Below the pieces are notes generated by a model. It saw only the letters and a list, made by a program, of their open reading frames with translations, was not told the DNA's origin and did no database searches. A program made the translations under genes and the position numbers. From Carex sylvatica (Eukaryota > Streptophyta > Magnoliopsida > Poales > Cyperaceae), in assembly GCA_964058845.1 (NCBI GenBank), contig CAXKVR010000188.1, positions 248,001-312,000 of the forward strand: a DNA stretch of 64,000 bases, given 5' to 3'. How positions within the stretch are numbered: the stretch's first letter is position 1; the number at the start of each line of letters is the position of its first letter. Below are positions 44,738-57,000 of the stretch, piece by piece.

Positions 44738-45649
44738 TCTTTGATTCAAAATATTTAATTGTGACCAACTTGTTTCAGCTATTTCCTTTTATTTATTCTT
44801 TTCCTGAATTATTCAGATTTTGAGAAACAATTTTTTGTTTACTAAAAAGACAAGCCATAGATACATTTGTAATAATTACATGCATGAAATTAAATTAGAA
44901 CAAAAATGGAGCAGCCCATTATACAGAAGACAAAACATGTTACAGTAACAACAGAGATAAAATTATTTATTATTCCCATTAATTAGTAATTTACATTGTA
45001 TTAGCTAGGTTTTCCATTCCATCATTAACAAACTTTTAAACACTATACAACGAACGTCTTACCAAATATAATTCCAATCCTATTTTTATATTTTATGAAT
45101 TACAGCGATAAAATATTTATTGCATCTATAAATTCAATTTAAACAATTAAACTTAATTATTACATATCTTACAAAATATACACAATGCATAAATTTTTAT
45201 TCTCAAATAGTTATACATCCCTAATAATTTATTTCTAAATATACAAGTGATATTAATAATTTATTTCTCAAATAGTTATACATCCCTAACATGAAATCTA
45301 TCTACAATTTAAATTTTCACTGTTTCTAAGTTTCTAATTAATATATTTTTATTTTTATTTTGTTTAACATAAATTAAATTATCATATTATTTAATTTGAT
45401 TCCCTTATAAAATTTGTCAATAGACGCAAAATCCCGGTTGAAATCACATTTCATATAACTTGTGATTTTCTTTAGGATTCTCCGTCTTCTTGTAATTATT
45501 TAATTTGTATTTGTAAAAACTTGAAAGATTTTAAGTTTTAACTTGATTTTATTAAATAAATTAATGTATTACATGTGTTCAATGAAATGTTCAAACCAAA
45601 ATAATATATTTTTAAGTATGATATTTGAAAAAAAAAAAAAATTAAGAAC

Positions 45650-46258
45650 TAACACTGACTGTTTCTTTAAAAAGAGTCAGTGTTTGTTATCAACACTGAT
45701 GGTTTTTAAAAACAGTCAATGTTGAGTACCAACACTGATGGTTTTTAAAGCGTCAGTGTTGGTACTCAACACTCACGCTCTAAAAATGGTCAGTGTTTAT
45801 TATCAAGACTGACGCTTTAAAAATAATAAGTGTTAAACACCAACACTGCCTGTATTTAAAAAACTGTCAGTGTTGATAAAAAACACTGACTCTTTTTAGA
45901 GCGTCAGTGTTGAGCACCAACACTGACGCTTTTTAAAGAAATAGTTAGTGTTGGTTATCAACACTGACTGTTTTTAAAGCGTCAGTGTTGAGAACCAACA
46001 CTGACGCTTGAAAAACAGTCAGTGTTAGTGTTCAACACTGACGCTTTAAAAACAGTCAGTGTTGACAACCAACACTGATTGTTTCTTTTTAAAACAGTCA
46101 GTGTTGATAACAAACACTGACTATTTTTCAAGCGTCAGTGTTGAACAACAACACTGACTGTTATTTAATGAAAGGGTCAGTGTAGGTATAGCAACACTGA
46201 TGCTTTGGTTAAAACAGTCGGTGATGAAGGGTCGGTGAAGGGATTTTTTGTATTAGTG
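45650..46258. mobile_element. CACTA right end with palindromic repeats (unit 2/unit 3 junction)
   Basis: Duplicate of 41757-42232 with a different number and order of aacactgac…gtcagtgtt units. The terminus reads …gattttttgtattagtg; one base of the CACTAGTAC end has changed. Followed by the same 17-bp spacer (46259-46275). Confidence 0.8.
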
Positions 46259-46275
46259 ATACCATATCTATGTAG

Positions 46276-46961
46276 TAGGGGTGTAAACGGAGTGGATTTG
46301 GAGTGGATAATGCTAATACCATATCCGTATCCGTCTTTCAATGAGCGGATACGGATACAGATAGTAAATGGATATTAAAATTTAAAATCAAATCCGCCTT
46401 AAATGGATACGAATACGGATACGAACACGGAGCGAATAATCTACGAATACTGATACAGAACGAATAATTATCGAATAATTGAGTTATACACTTTAAGATA
46501 AAAAAAAGAGCACTTTGTTATTGTTGTCTTGAAACAAGGACTAAAACTAATTTAACAAAAACTAAAAGCATAGAGAGTGAAGAAATGAAGATAAAAATAA
46601 AAGAAAATAGCGCCATCACTACAAAAAAAAAAAATTAAATTAGAAACCGGATCATATCATCATTTATCGAACCCACAACCAAGATCTTAGTGAATATGAG
46701 ATAATTATATAACAACTTTTATTCTAAGCAGTAAAGTTAAAGCCGGTTGGGAGCAATTTCGAATCCGGATAATTGCGGATACAGATACGGATATTCACCT
46801 TCATGAAATTATCCATATTCATATCCGTCATTATTTCACCATATGTAAAAAATATCCTAATCCGTATCCACAATTATCCGTATCCGTTTAATCTGAATTT
46901 GAATAATCTCTGAATACGAAGCGAATACGGAGCATATTATCCGTATCCGTTTACACCCCTA
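46276..46961. mobile_element. hAT element, uninterrupted copy (unit 3)
   Basis: Same termini as 15970 and 42250. Empty CACTA site near 46566-46580. The right flank catgtatagc carries a 2-bp 'ta' expansion of CATGTAGC. Confidence 0.9.
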
Positions 46962-49335
46962 CATGTATAGCACTGATCTCATGAAGTCTGACGAAAACAA
47001 AACAAAATGATTTCTCTTCATTTCATTTCATTACATTAGTAGTAGGAACGGTAGTATTTTGGTTAATTTAATTATAATATTGTGATCCAAATTAGATATC
47101 CATGAACAACCATGGATTAAAATGTCCTCGTATTACCTTTTAGTGGCTATAGTCAATATTATGATCTCTCATTAATGATTGGTTTGTCATGGTTAGCTCA
47201 TTTTTTTTTTTTCTCTTACTCTGTTTCTCAGAGGAGGGTACATACGGGGAGGGGAGCACAGAATAATTTAAACTCATCGGTGCTCGTTCCAAGTAATGTT
47301 CAGCGATATTTCTTAAATAATAATGAAATATAATATTAATTTTGGTACAAAGATGAATTAACTAAAATTTTACTAGCTCTGTTTTTTAAGTAGGCAACCA
47401 TTTTCAACTGCTATTTGCCAACTCAATATTTCAACTATCAACCTAAATATGAATAAACCTTAACCATGACCACTAAACTTTGACCAGAGGCGGATCCAAA
47501 TTTTTTGTAAAGGACGACAAAAAAAATAGTGTATCGGATTTAAATAGCTAATTGGATTCAAAGTCATACTAGATAAAAAAGAATGCTCTAACTTCTAATC
47601 TCAATTATCAATGCATTTCAAGAATTTTATTCTATTTTTAACTTTATTTAAAAAAAGAAAGAAAGAAAAAAAGCATAAACCCGTTTCATTGACTGAAACT
47701 TGTTTAAGTTACAAACTATCAGAAGGCAGCCCAACGTTCTCCTACATCCTTTTGTTCTAGATCTAACATAGTACTGAAGTCATGCTAGAAAACATCACAC
47801 AGCTAATATCAGCAGTTATAACAGGAAGTTTGACAAATAAAACTAGTAGATAAACAAGAAGATAGAAACTCTTCAAAGTGAGTCGTCTGTGTTGATTGAC
47901 TCCACCAACACCTGCTTGGGCATCATCTCTTGCACTGGAATATTATATATGTGATGTGTCTTCTGGCAGTCACTCCTTCAAATTAGCTGGTAGCTCTTCA
48001 GTAGTGTCCATTTTTCATGTCCAAAGCAAAACCAATAAATTATATTGAGCACAAAAGTTTTAATATTGTCACAAAATCTCTGATTAAAACATTTATTATT
48101 TCTTAGTAACCATGTTATCCAAGACAAGACACTAAACATTGTCAAGAAAGGATTCCTTTGAATTTTAGATAAGGTAAAAGGGAAATTCATAATGTCCTCA
48201 ATGGAGTCCCACTGTTCATAATATGCATGACAAGTTGTGTCACAAATCCACCCTTTGATAGCTAGTACTGAGTTTTGGTGAGAACTTTTTTCCTAGTAAG
48301 CAACCATATAAAGACAATTTTAACCCTAATTACATATATCAGAATTTGAGAGGGGCCAAAAAATTATAAAACGAAAATGGAATGCATGTGTTGTTTCCTT
48401 GCTTGTACGTACGTACGCTAGTCATGCATGGTTACAATTGTCTCGGCAAGGCAAATCTTTCATTTTTCCTTCACAATTTTTTATTTTTTATTTTTTCAGC
48501 AAGACGTGTTTTTTTCTTTTTCTGTAGAATCGATTTTTCCATTCTTATCTCACTCTTATTCTACTTTTGAGCAATATTTTATGTGCTATTCGTGTTAGAC
48601 TAATATTTGTCATCTATGTTAGAATGGAAATTTTTGTCACATACCATTCAGATTTAGTCAGTTTATTGTGTCAATGACACATGAAAATAATAAATTATTA
48701 AGCATTCCATCTTACGTACTTTTTAACTATTTTTTTATGAGGGTCAAAGTCCTTTGTCTCACCTCTACTGCAGATTTTTGATTCAAAATATTTATATATT
48801 TTTTAGGGTCAGTGACCAATTGCTCACCAATAATTTGTATTAATATAAGAAAAAATAGTTACAAAATTACATCCTGCAAGCATAGAAGGAAATATCGGCC
48901 AATATCGATTCGGATCAGCTGATATGTATCGGTGATCAGCCGGGACTGATCCGATACTAGTCTGATACTTGCGGATTTTGTATTTTTTGTCTAATTTATG
49001 TCATTTTGGTCCGATTCTAGTCATTATTCGTTTGAAAACTTGAACCCGTGATTGATTAAATAGAGTATAAACTATGCACATGCAGAAAACTCGTCACATT
49101 CATTGATTAAATAGTATCAACTATGAACCCATGATTGGTTAAATAGTGTATCAACTATATATATGTATATGGATATGAAGATGTTAACAATCCTTCATTT
49201 GGGTCTATGTCTTATTATTTCCATTATGAAAAATTAGAAACAAAGTTGCATCATTACAGAGCAGAGAAGTTGTGTTTATTCATTTGATAAAACAAGGGAA
49301 AGAACCCTGGAATTGTTTTGTCAATGGCATAGAAA
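46962..49335. other. Unit 3 flank upstream of RNase copy 3
   Basis: Follows 21823-24060 of unit 1, then jumps near 49208 to sequence matching about 24915, deleting roughly 0.85 kb including the right half of the hAT (48881 to about 49208 remains) and the second LINE remnant. Confidence 0.75.
47978..48260 (-). pseudogene. LINE reverse-transcriptase C-terminal remnant (unit 3)
   Basis: Open for 70 codons on the minus strand with LSWITWLLRNNKCFNQRF; upstream frame continues a little (WICDT…EQW). Duplicate of 22840-23105. Confidence 0.45.
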
Positions 49336-49373
49336 TCAAACTATATATCGTTCATTCCTTTGACTGAGAAGCA

Positions 49374-50922
49374 CTAGAAGGTTGGAAAGAGGATTGATGA
49401 ACCGCATGCACCAGTTGGAAAAACAGGACAATTTATCAACGCTGTGCCTGAATGGTCGACACAAATGTAGACCTGATATAATTGGTATCGACCCGATGCA
49501 TCCTTGTTGCACTCGATCCACGGTGTGTGACCAATACATGAGGTGATCGCGTTCTTAATGCTAGTTAAAGTATAAGATCCACCGTTCGGCAAAATACCTG
49601 TGAAATACAAGGTAAGAAATTAACAATTTTGTTATTGTCAAAAAGATGTATGCAATTCTGGACTAAAATGTTAAGAAAGTACATTTTATGTTTTATTCTG
49701 AATTATTTTATTTTTTTTATTACTTGCAGATTTGAGGCATGAAAGAACATTAGTGGTGCTCTTGAGACTGAGTGTATTTTGGAAATAAGAGTGTTCATCC
49801 ATCACAGTTTCAGAGCATGTGCCGTGCTTATCCCACTCGTGCTGCCAAAATGAGGTGCTATCGCTGCTCGGGCATGCAAGTGAAGCCCAATTTGTTCGTA
49901 GGCTGCTAACTAAATCTTGGATCTGCAAATAAATTACCTTCGATGATCTTGTTGTTTTGAAATAACTATTTGTTACTGCATAATGTAAGTTGAAAGCTAA
50001 TTTGATCTGTTATATATAACTTGTTCTTTGGTGCTGAAAATGAAATAGTTCATTTGTTTGCTCATTTGCTGAAACTTCAAAATGTAAGTTCAACTTGGAA
50101 TGTAATTAATGCACTAATAAATATCGATCGGAGATGAGTTACCTTGGATACATCAAAAGGATTGTTTGGATCGCAGTTAGCCGGGTAGGAACCGTTGTTA
50201 TAATTCGGCCAAAGTCCATGAATATCAAAGTCAGCTGGTGGTTTTCCATAAGTTGGATAACAACAACTCGAGCTTGTGTCACAATAAGATCCAGGCCACT
50301 TTTCAGTGAAAAAATTATCAAAACAATATTAATTAATTTAGTCCCTCATCAATTATATAAGTAGTAACCAACCATGCATTAAGTCACATAATTTGCATTT
50401 TTCCGTCTACCAGTGCAAATCATTTAGCTCGGCTGGTACTGCCCCATTTATATATCCAACATTCATTTTCTTTTGTTAAAGCAAATCCTACTAATCCACC
50501 AGCTTCCATTGTTTTTTTGAAGGCTCATAACCTATAGCTGGTCCAATTACATAAAATATAATAAAAACAGAGAAAAAGCCCATACCTAGATGCATCCTTG
50601 CACTATGCTTCTGAACTATACTAACTAAAGGAATATATAGAGAAAGCAAATATTTAAATAGCGTTTATCGCGTCATAGAGGAACAGCTAAGAAGACAGCG
50701 CTATTCCATATTGTGCCAATAAAGGCATAGCTTTTGTGGTCCAAAAGCGCTATAGGGATGTTATAGCGACGCTATAGCACGCTATTTAGAACCTTGAAAG
50801 AAACACATTAATAAATTTACCTGTTGAACGAAGTAGAAGAAATCATACGCATATCCTTGTGCACTCAACACTAATGTTGAGAAGCAAAGAACCGCAAAAA
50901 GAGCAATCGCCATGATCTTCAT
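49374..50922 (-). CDS. Secreted S-like ribonuclease T2 (copy 3, intact)
   Basis: Exons 50922-50821, 50298-50143, 49922-49724 and 49597-49374, total 681 bp and 226 residues, same junctions as copy 2. His61, His114, Glu115, Lys118 and His119 are all present, as are the signal peptide and 12 mature cysteines. By eye only three coding bases differ from copy 2: Ala16 to Thr in the signal peptide (base 50877), one silent change in the Asn-Gly-Ser codons of exon 2, and one silent change in the Val codon before TyrIleCys in exon 4. The TATA box (50996-51005 in reverse) and intron 1 MITE are also shared. The gene probably has the same role as copy 2, adding dosage. The shorter upstream flank (deletion near 49208) lies downstream of the gene, so promoter sequence is not affected. 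Confidence 0.94.
50646..50797. mobile_element. MITE in intron 1 of RNase copy 3
   Basis: Same element and place as 26351-26502, with a few substitutions at the ends (gcaaat…, …ccttga). Confidence 0.7.
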
Positions 50923-50995
50923 GGTTAATCTTTCTTTGTATGTAACCTATTGTAATATACTTTTTGTAACTGATGCTGATAGAGGTGCTCATACA

Positions 50996-51005
50996 TATAT
51001 TTATA
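50996..51005 (-). promoter_or_regulatory. TATA box of RNase copy 3
   Basis: In sense tataaatata, 74-83 bp before the ATG at 50922; identical to copy 2. Confidence 0.65.
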
Positions 51006-51009
51006 GGCA

Positions 51010-54000
51010 CTGTGCTGAAACAAGTTGGATCAACATATGAAATGGAATAAAATATATTCCTTATGTATAAACTTCAAATTTAATTATTAAAATCGAAATT
51101 GAGAGGACTTACGTTACTATGAACCAACCTTATATAATAAGTGATCAACTCTTATAATGTTTTCTTTTCTTATTTTATTTTTAAATCTAAATCATTTGTA
51201 ATTAAAAGTTCATTGGGTCAATAAAATATTACTTATAAGAATATATTTTGGTATATTACGAGAATATCTAGATGGTCTTTAACATTGACATCTTAAATAT
51301 TTATTTGTTAGCTAGAAAATGTATAGGGTATTGACATATAAACTATTACTAGTATTGTGCCTGTACGTTACAACGGAAACATATTATAAGAGAAAAAAAC
51401 ATATTTATTATAAAAAAAACATACCAATGAAATACTAATTATTCAAAATTGAGGAACATGCTAACAGAGATTTTATATTGGAGAGGATACTAATCAGTCA
51501 ACTAATCCATAATAATTCATTGATGAAGTATTATATGATATTTTAAAAAAGAGTATCAATTAATTTGCCTCCTCCCCTCCAAATTACTAATGGCATGAAT
51601 AAAAATTATTGTACCTTGAATAATATTTTCATTACTATCTCGTTTCTAATTGCTATTATGTTGCAACACATATTGCATGAAAATATTAAGAGAGCATTAT
51701 TTTTTTTAAAACAACAAAAGCATTACTACAGTAGGAGTTGAGCTGCTCCTTATCCATAGAGCAACAGTTATCACAGAATATATATATTTTTCAGTACCTA
51801 AAAGGCTAAAACCATTGAGGCATACAAGCACTTTTTAGTTTAGAAAATATAGCACAAGAGAAAAAAATAGTGTTGGTGTATATATAGTACTATATATAGT
51901 CAAGCTGAATTTCAGATTATCTACTGAACCTTTCATATAATTATGCCGTATCTGTTTAATTTGAAAACAGAGAAATAAATATTAACCAATTAATGTAGTT
52001 TTTCCTTATTAAATATTATAAAATTAAAGAAGATAATGCAAGCTCTCCACATGCATATATATTTCAAATCTTGAGGGCAATTGAAAACTACAATACTTCA
52101 TATATAATTCTTATCACCAAGTTGTGTTTTAAAAGATAGCATGAGTATAGACACAAAGTACCACCAAAAATCCTGAAACTATATAACACCTTATGTTAGA
52201 AAATCATGAAACCCTATTGCAACCAAAAATCACACTAACCACGATAAAAAAATATATATAAAAAAGAAAGAAAGATGGTAATATTATAATTTTCATTATA
52301 CAAAAACAAAGATGGTAATAATTAAATTTTAATTACACCTTTAGTTTTGACATTTTAACTTTTTTAAACAACACGTACGACTCCATACCGGTAAGAGAAT
52401 CTCCACTCAAGCTAGATCTAATATCAGTTCAACACCATAACATATAGAAGCTCTCTCAAAGTATGGCTTAACGACCGACCCATAAGCTACCACCACCTGT
52501 CCACATGCTCCATCTATCCTTGAATTCTTGCACCAAAGATCACCAAATCGCCCTTGCTAACCCTCTCAACTGAAATTTAAGTGGCTTTCTTGTCTCTTAA
52601 GTCGCACCATAGCAAAAGTAGTAGATGCCAGTTTCAGAAACCGCAAGAATGTATAATCTCTTTTTGTCGCTACTCGTAACAATCTTAGATTTGGAATCTA
52701 CAAAAAAAGGCCGCATATTGTCATTGAGGCCCCCCAAAAACACTGCATATTGAGGCTATATATTGCAACGTATCATAGCCCATATATATATATATATATA
52801 TTACTCTACTTATATAAGCATATGAGGACATATGCTTATAATATAATGAAATCAAATTAAAAAAATTTGCCAAAAATAACCATTATTCCAAATTAAACAC
52901 AAATTTAAAAAATATGCCATCATTTCAATATTAGTTGTGCAAATTTTTGGACCATAATGACAGCTCGAATTTATATATTTCAGCAAAAAGTTTGTAATTT
53001 TTAAAATTTGATTTTTAACATGCTAATTTAGAAAAAGGGAACGTAGTGTTTCTAAATTTTCTCAAACAGTTTTAAGGATTACGTCTAATTCAGTAACTAA
53101 AATAGTATCTTTTGTGTAATTTTTTTTTCAAAGTTAGCGATTTTAAATATCTCTACTAACAATTTTATTAATAATAAAAATGTTATTTACAATACGTCAA
53201 ATAACGACGATCGTTCCTATTCTAGATCTACTCTTTTATTCTCTTTAATTTTTCCTAAACTATCTTAATTACTAATTTATTCCAACATATCCACACTCTC
53301 TATTCTCCCTATTTTCTTTAATTGCTCTAAATTTTTTATTCTCCATCTCTCTATACAAGCCTTGTGGAGCTTTTGTGGATCTGCTGCTCCACTATTGTCG
53401 ACCGCCATACGATCGATATTATGTGACCTTTTACTTAAGTAACTTCATAACACCTTAAATTTGAGAGGAGCTGAAATGATTTTTGTATAATATATATAAT
53501 CATATATAATATAATTTCTCGAACTTTTAAAAAATGTAAAATATAATTAGATCTCAATATCCTATGATAGTATTTCGTCATGCATTGAAGGTAAAATGAA
53601 TAACTTTTGACTCTTATTTCATGCTATTTTTTTTTATTGTCTTGTTTAATTAGTGCAGAGGCTGGCATCTCCGACTATTTTACTTATTTCAATACTCACT
53701 TGGTCGAATTTACATCATTTTTCTTTGCGACTTATAAGGTCTCTTGTAACTTATAATTAACTACTTGATTGCTTATTTTACTTTATCTTGTAAGAACTCT
53801 TTTAAGTCATGTTTGATTGTACTTAAATTTAAGAAAAAAATAAATTATCTGATCCATTTAAAATTAACATTTGATCTAGTAACAAAAATTCTTCATATAA
53901 AAAATCGCAAGTTTAAATCCGAACAGAAAACATTAAGACATGCATTAACTACCATAAAAATTCTAAAAATTAAAACACACAAACACAATTTTGAAAATAA

Positions 54001-55107
54001 AAATGTAGCATAGTTGGTTACAAAAAAAATTCTAATACTATTGGTTACTTAAAGATCGAGAGTTTAATTATCTCTCATGATTTCGCAGCTTCTTTGAAGA
54101 TTTAAAAAAGAAAAAGATAATTCTGAAGAATAATAAAAAAGTATTTTATAAACATTAAATAAAAGAAGATTTTGCAGCTTATTCTGTGAAGATTTAAAAA
54201 AAAAAAATTTGAAGAATAATAAAAAGTATTTTATAAACATTAAATAAAAAAATCTAGAAAATAAATAAAACTAGATCTACCTATCTCAAAAGAAAAAAAA
54301 AACTTTTTCAAACGGTATGCGGAATCAAATCTACTGCGATCTTAATATCTGGTACAGTACTTTGAAATTTCTGCTTTTCTTAATCTCACCGTTCATTTTT
54401 TTCATTACACGCATCTCAAAAAAATCGATAATTAAATTTGAAAAAGTAGAGATTTCAGAGTACTGTAGCAGAAATTCGAATCGCAGCAGATTTGTTTCCA
54501 CGGTATGCGGCATCCCTATCCGTACAGGCGGCGCATAGATCTTCTTGTTATTTTTTTAAATTATTTTATTCTTTTTGACGCAGTGTAGTTTCCACGAAGT
54601 GAGACCGGCTGCTTTGATCTCCCTTATTGCCCAATTCCAATTTATTCTTCTCTATTCCTAATCTATGCTCAGCTTCAATCATCTCCAATTCTTCAAAATG
54701 GAGAGCTCCCTTACAATTTCGTACCTTATTTACGTCATCATTGTTTAGTGTTTACCCAAGCTAATTAAACGAGGTTATATACTTATATCACGATTAAACA
54801 TGGTAATTGGTTTCGGTAATAAATTACGAAACAATACAAGGTTTCATCCATTAATGTTGGCACTGGACATATCAAGTTGATCAATGGACTTGAGAGGGTT
54901 TAATTACTAGCTAGGTCCCGTTTGGATAATTGGATACAAGTCGAACGATACTAAAGTTAATTCCACGTGGCCACAAGACAATTCGAATCAACATGAGAAA
55001 ATGGTCAACCTAGATGCGATGATCTCTCCTTCCATTCTCTTTCTCTAGGAATCAGTGTGGTAAAATATAATCAGCATATTATCAATGTAGTGTATATATA
55101 TATAGGA
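51010..55107. other. Unit 3 spacer, duplicate of 26720-30581
   Basis: No gene. Differs from unit 1 by small indels, a shorter (CA)n (near 53975) and the 178-bp MITE at 54323. Confidence 0.6.
54323..54500. mobile_element. 178-bp MITE, present only in unit 3
   Basis: The left end aatcaaatctactgcgat is matched by the inverse of the right end (aaacaaatctgctgcgat), continuing inward around 'gtacagtactttgaaatt'. The 10 bases CGGTATGCGG flank both sides (54313-54322, 54501-54510), and unit 1 has this 10-mer only once with no element (about 29982). A 9-10 bp duplication fits a Mutator-type MITE. Confidence 0.9.
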
Positions 55108-55406
55108 ATATGTTAGCATGCTATATGTAGCATAGAGGGCTTCCGTGCAACGGTTCAATATTTGATCTTTTTAAAATCTTAACGGTCGATCTCAACTGTT
55201 CATCTTGTTCTACATATTAATATGTTTTTATATTTTTTTAGAAATTTTATATTTTTTTAGAAATTTTATATATTTTTTTAAATTTATTGAAAATCGCTGT
55301 TTTCAACAAATCTAGACCATAAAAAGAACAGCGATTTTCAATAAAAAAATTTCAGCTATTTTTATATCATTTTAATGATCGGATAAGACAAGAGTTGTTA
55401 GCATAT
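55108..55406. mobile_element. MITE with ATATGYTARC termini (unit 3)
   Basis: Duplicate of 30582-30872. Contains two extra 'agaaattttatatttttt' echoes near 55230-55275. Confidence 0.6.
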
Positions 55407-57000
55407 ACACAATCTATCAACATTTTAAATTCCTAAATTAATTGAGGAATGACCCAAAAAAACTAAATGAGAACAAAAGTTTATTATGGCAATCAAACCC
55501 CCCCTGCGCTCATTTCCATCTTTTTTATTACCATTTTCTCCGATGAACACAACTTGTAAGAGTTTATCATAACAAAAATAAATAAATAAAGAAAAATGGC
55601 AAATAGAAGCATATACACACAGTGGTTCTCCAAAAAAGGGTGAGTTTTATTCTTGTTGTAAATATATTGATATACATTGCGTCATTTGTTTTAGTGAGAA
55701 GAAATAGTACAACAATACAAATAAAATGAATGAAAACTAATAGCAAAAGAATACTTATAGTACAAAATCTGACCAAAAATGCTATATAGTAATCTCAAAT
55801 ATAATCTCAAGAACTTAAAGGGAAAATTAGATAAATGCATGGCAATTACTGCACCCATCGGCATGAGAAAACGGTTACGAAAAGATCAAGATAACAGTAT
55901 GAACTCAACTAGTGGCTAACTCCCGGGCTCGGTTCGGACCCGAGCATTCGTCCATTCAGAACTTGAGTTGAGTCCTGCACCATTTTCATCTTTTCTTTTG
56001 TACTAGTTTTCAGTGTTGCCTGCTAACACTGACTGTTTTTAAAAAACAGTCAGTGTTCATTATAAATTTTTTTTATTAATATAACATTATCTAAATTAAT
56101 TTATCTATAAAGACAGTTTTATCAATTCATTAATTTTTTTTTTTTAAATGTGGCTTCTCTCTCAAATATTATTGTAGGATTTTCTTTGCTTAACATTATA
56201 AAATAATTCACTATGTTTAGAAATTGTTTCTCTCTAGTATATTATTATATAATTTTTTGTATTTCGTTATATCTTTAGTATTTTTAATGATATTGCAAGA
56301 ATAATCTTTTTATGAAAAACAAGATAAATCACATAACGGTTTTATATTTACATATAAGTTTTAAATTTTTGTTATTAAAAAATTACAAAATTGAGGCAAA
56401 ATGAAGGTAAAAAAATGAGGCATTTGAACCCTCCTCATTTATTTTGTTTATCTTCACAATTTTTTTTAAAAACTACTTTTACAAAAGTCCTAACATGTGA
56501 ATGTGATTATGTTAGAAAAGTGTAGTTCTAAATGGAGGCTGCAAAATGATTTCAAAAGTGGCATATATTCAATTCAATAAATATAGATTACGGAATATTT
56601 AGTAAGAAAAAAGAAAGCTATTTTTAATAATTTTGACTGTTGTTTGTTGAAGTATATAAAAGCATAGAAATGATATATACTTTTATAATACTCCACATAA
56701 AATATTCTTTCAAAAAAATACTCCACACAAAAACTAGTAGAAAAAACACTTAAAAAAATACAGTCATTGTAGCACTAAAATTAAAATACAGTCATTGTAG
56801 AACTTAAAAAAAAATGACACATAAAATTGACAATAAAATCAGTATAATTGCAACTGTTGCCTTCCCTTCGGGGTGAATTTGAATTTTTCTGCAATAAATA
56901 TATATACAACATTAGAATAATTTTATGCAAAATTTGAAGTTAGAAATTAAATTGAATTTAGAATAATGTACCTTAATAGCTAATCACATTGACTGATTAA

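Larger units (their letters stand above)
42942..44982. other. Unit 2 flank, deletion derivative
   Basis: Follows 21823-24925 of unit 1 but lacks about 1.1 kb (joins near 43541: 22400-type sequence to 23485-type sequence, sharing 'cat' or 'attcagattt'). Includes the hAT at 43773-44425 and the LINE remnant at 44582-44737. At about 44979 it jumps from the sequence before the RNase gene to sequence matching 40990. Confidence 0.8.

Noticed and set aside
11324..50922. A self-incompatibility S-locus (S-RNase plus F-box genes in repeat-rich DNA)
   Set aside because: The mature RNases are acidic (16 Asp/Glu against 9 Lys/Arg), have three introns and match S-like class I text; no F-box gene is visible in the window. 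Two nearly identical tandem copies also do not fit one S-RNase per haplotype.
53765..54013. 82-codon frame in unit 3
   Set aside because: The equivalent sequence in unit 1 (about 29425-29650) does not keep this frame, and the composition is Lys/Ile/Phe-rich spacer.
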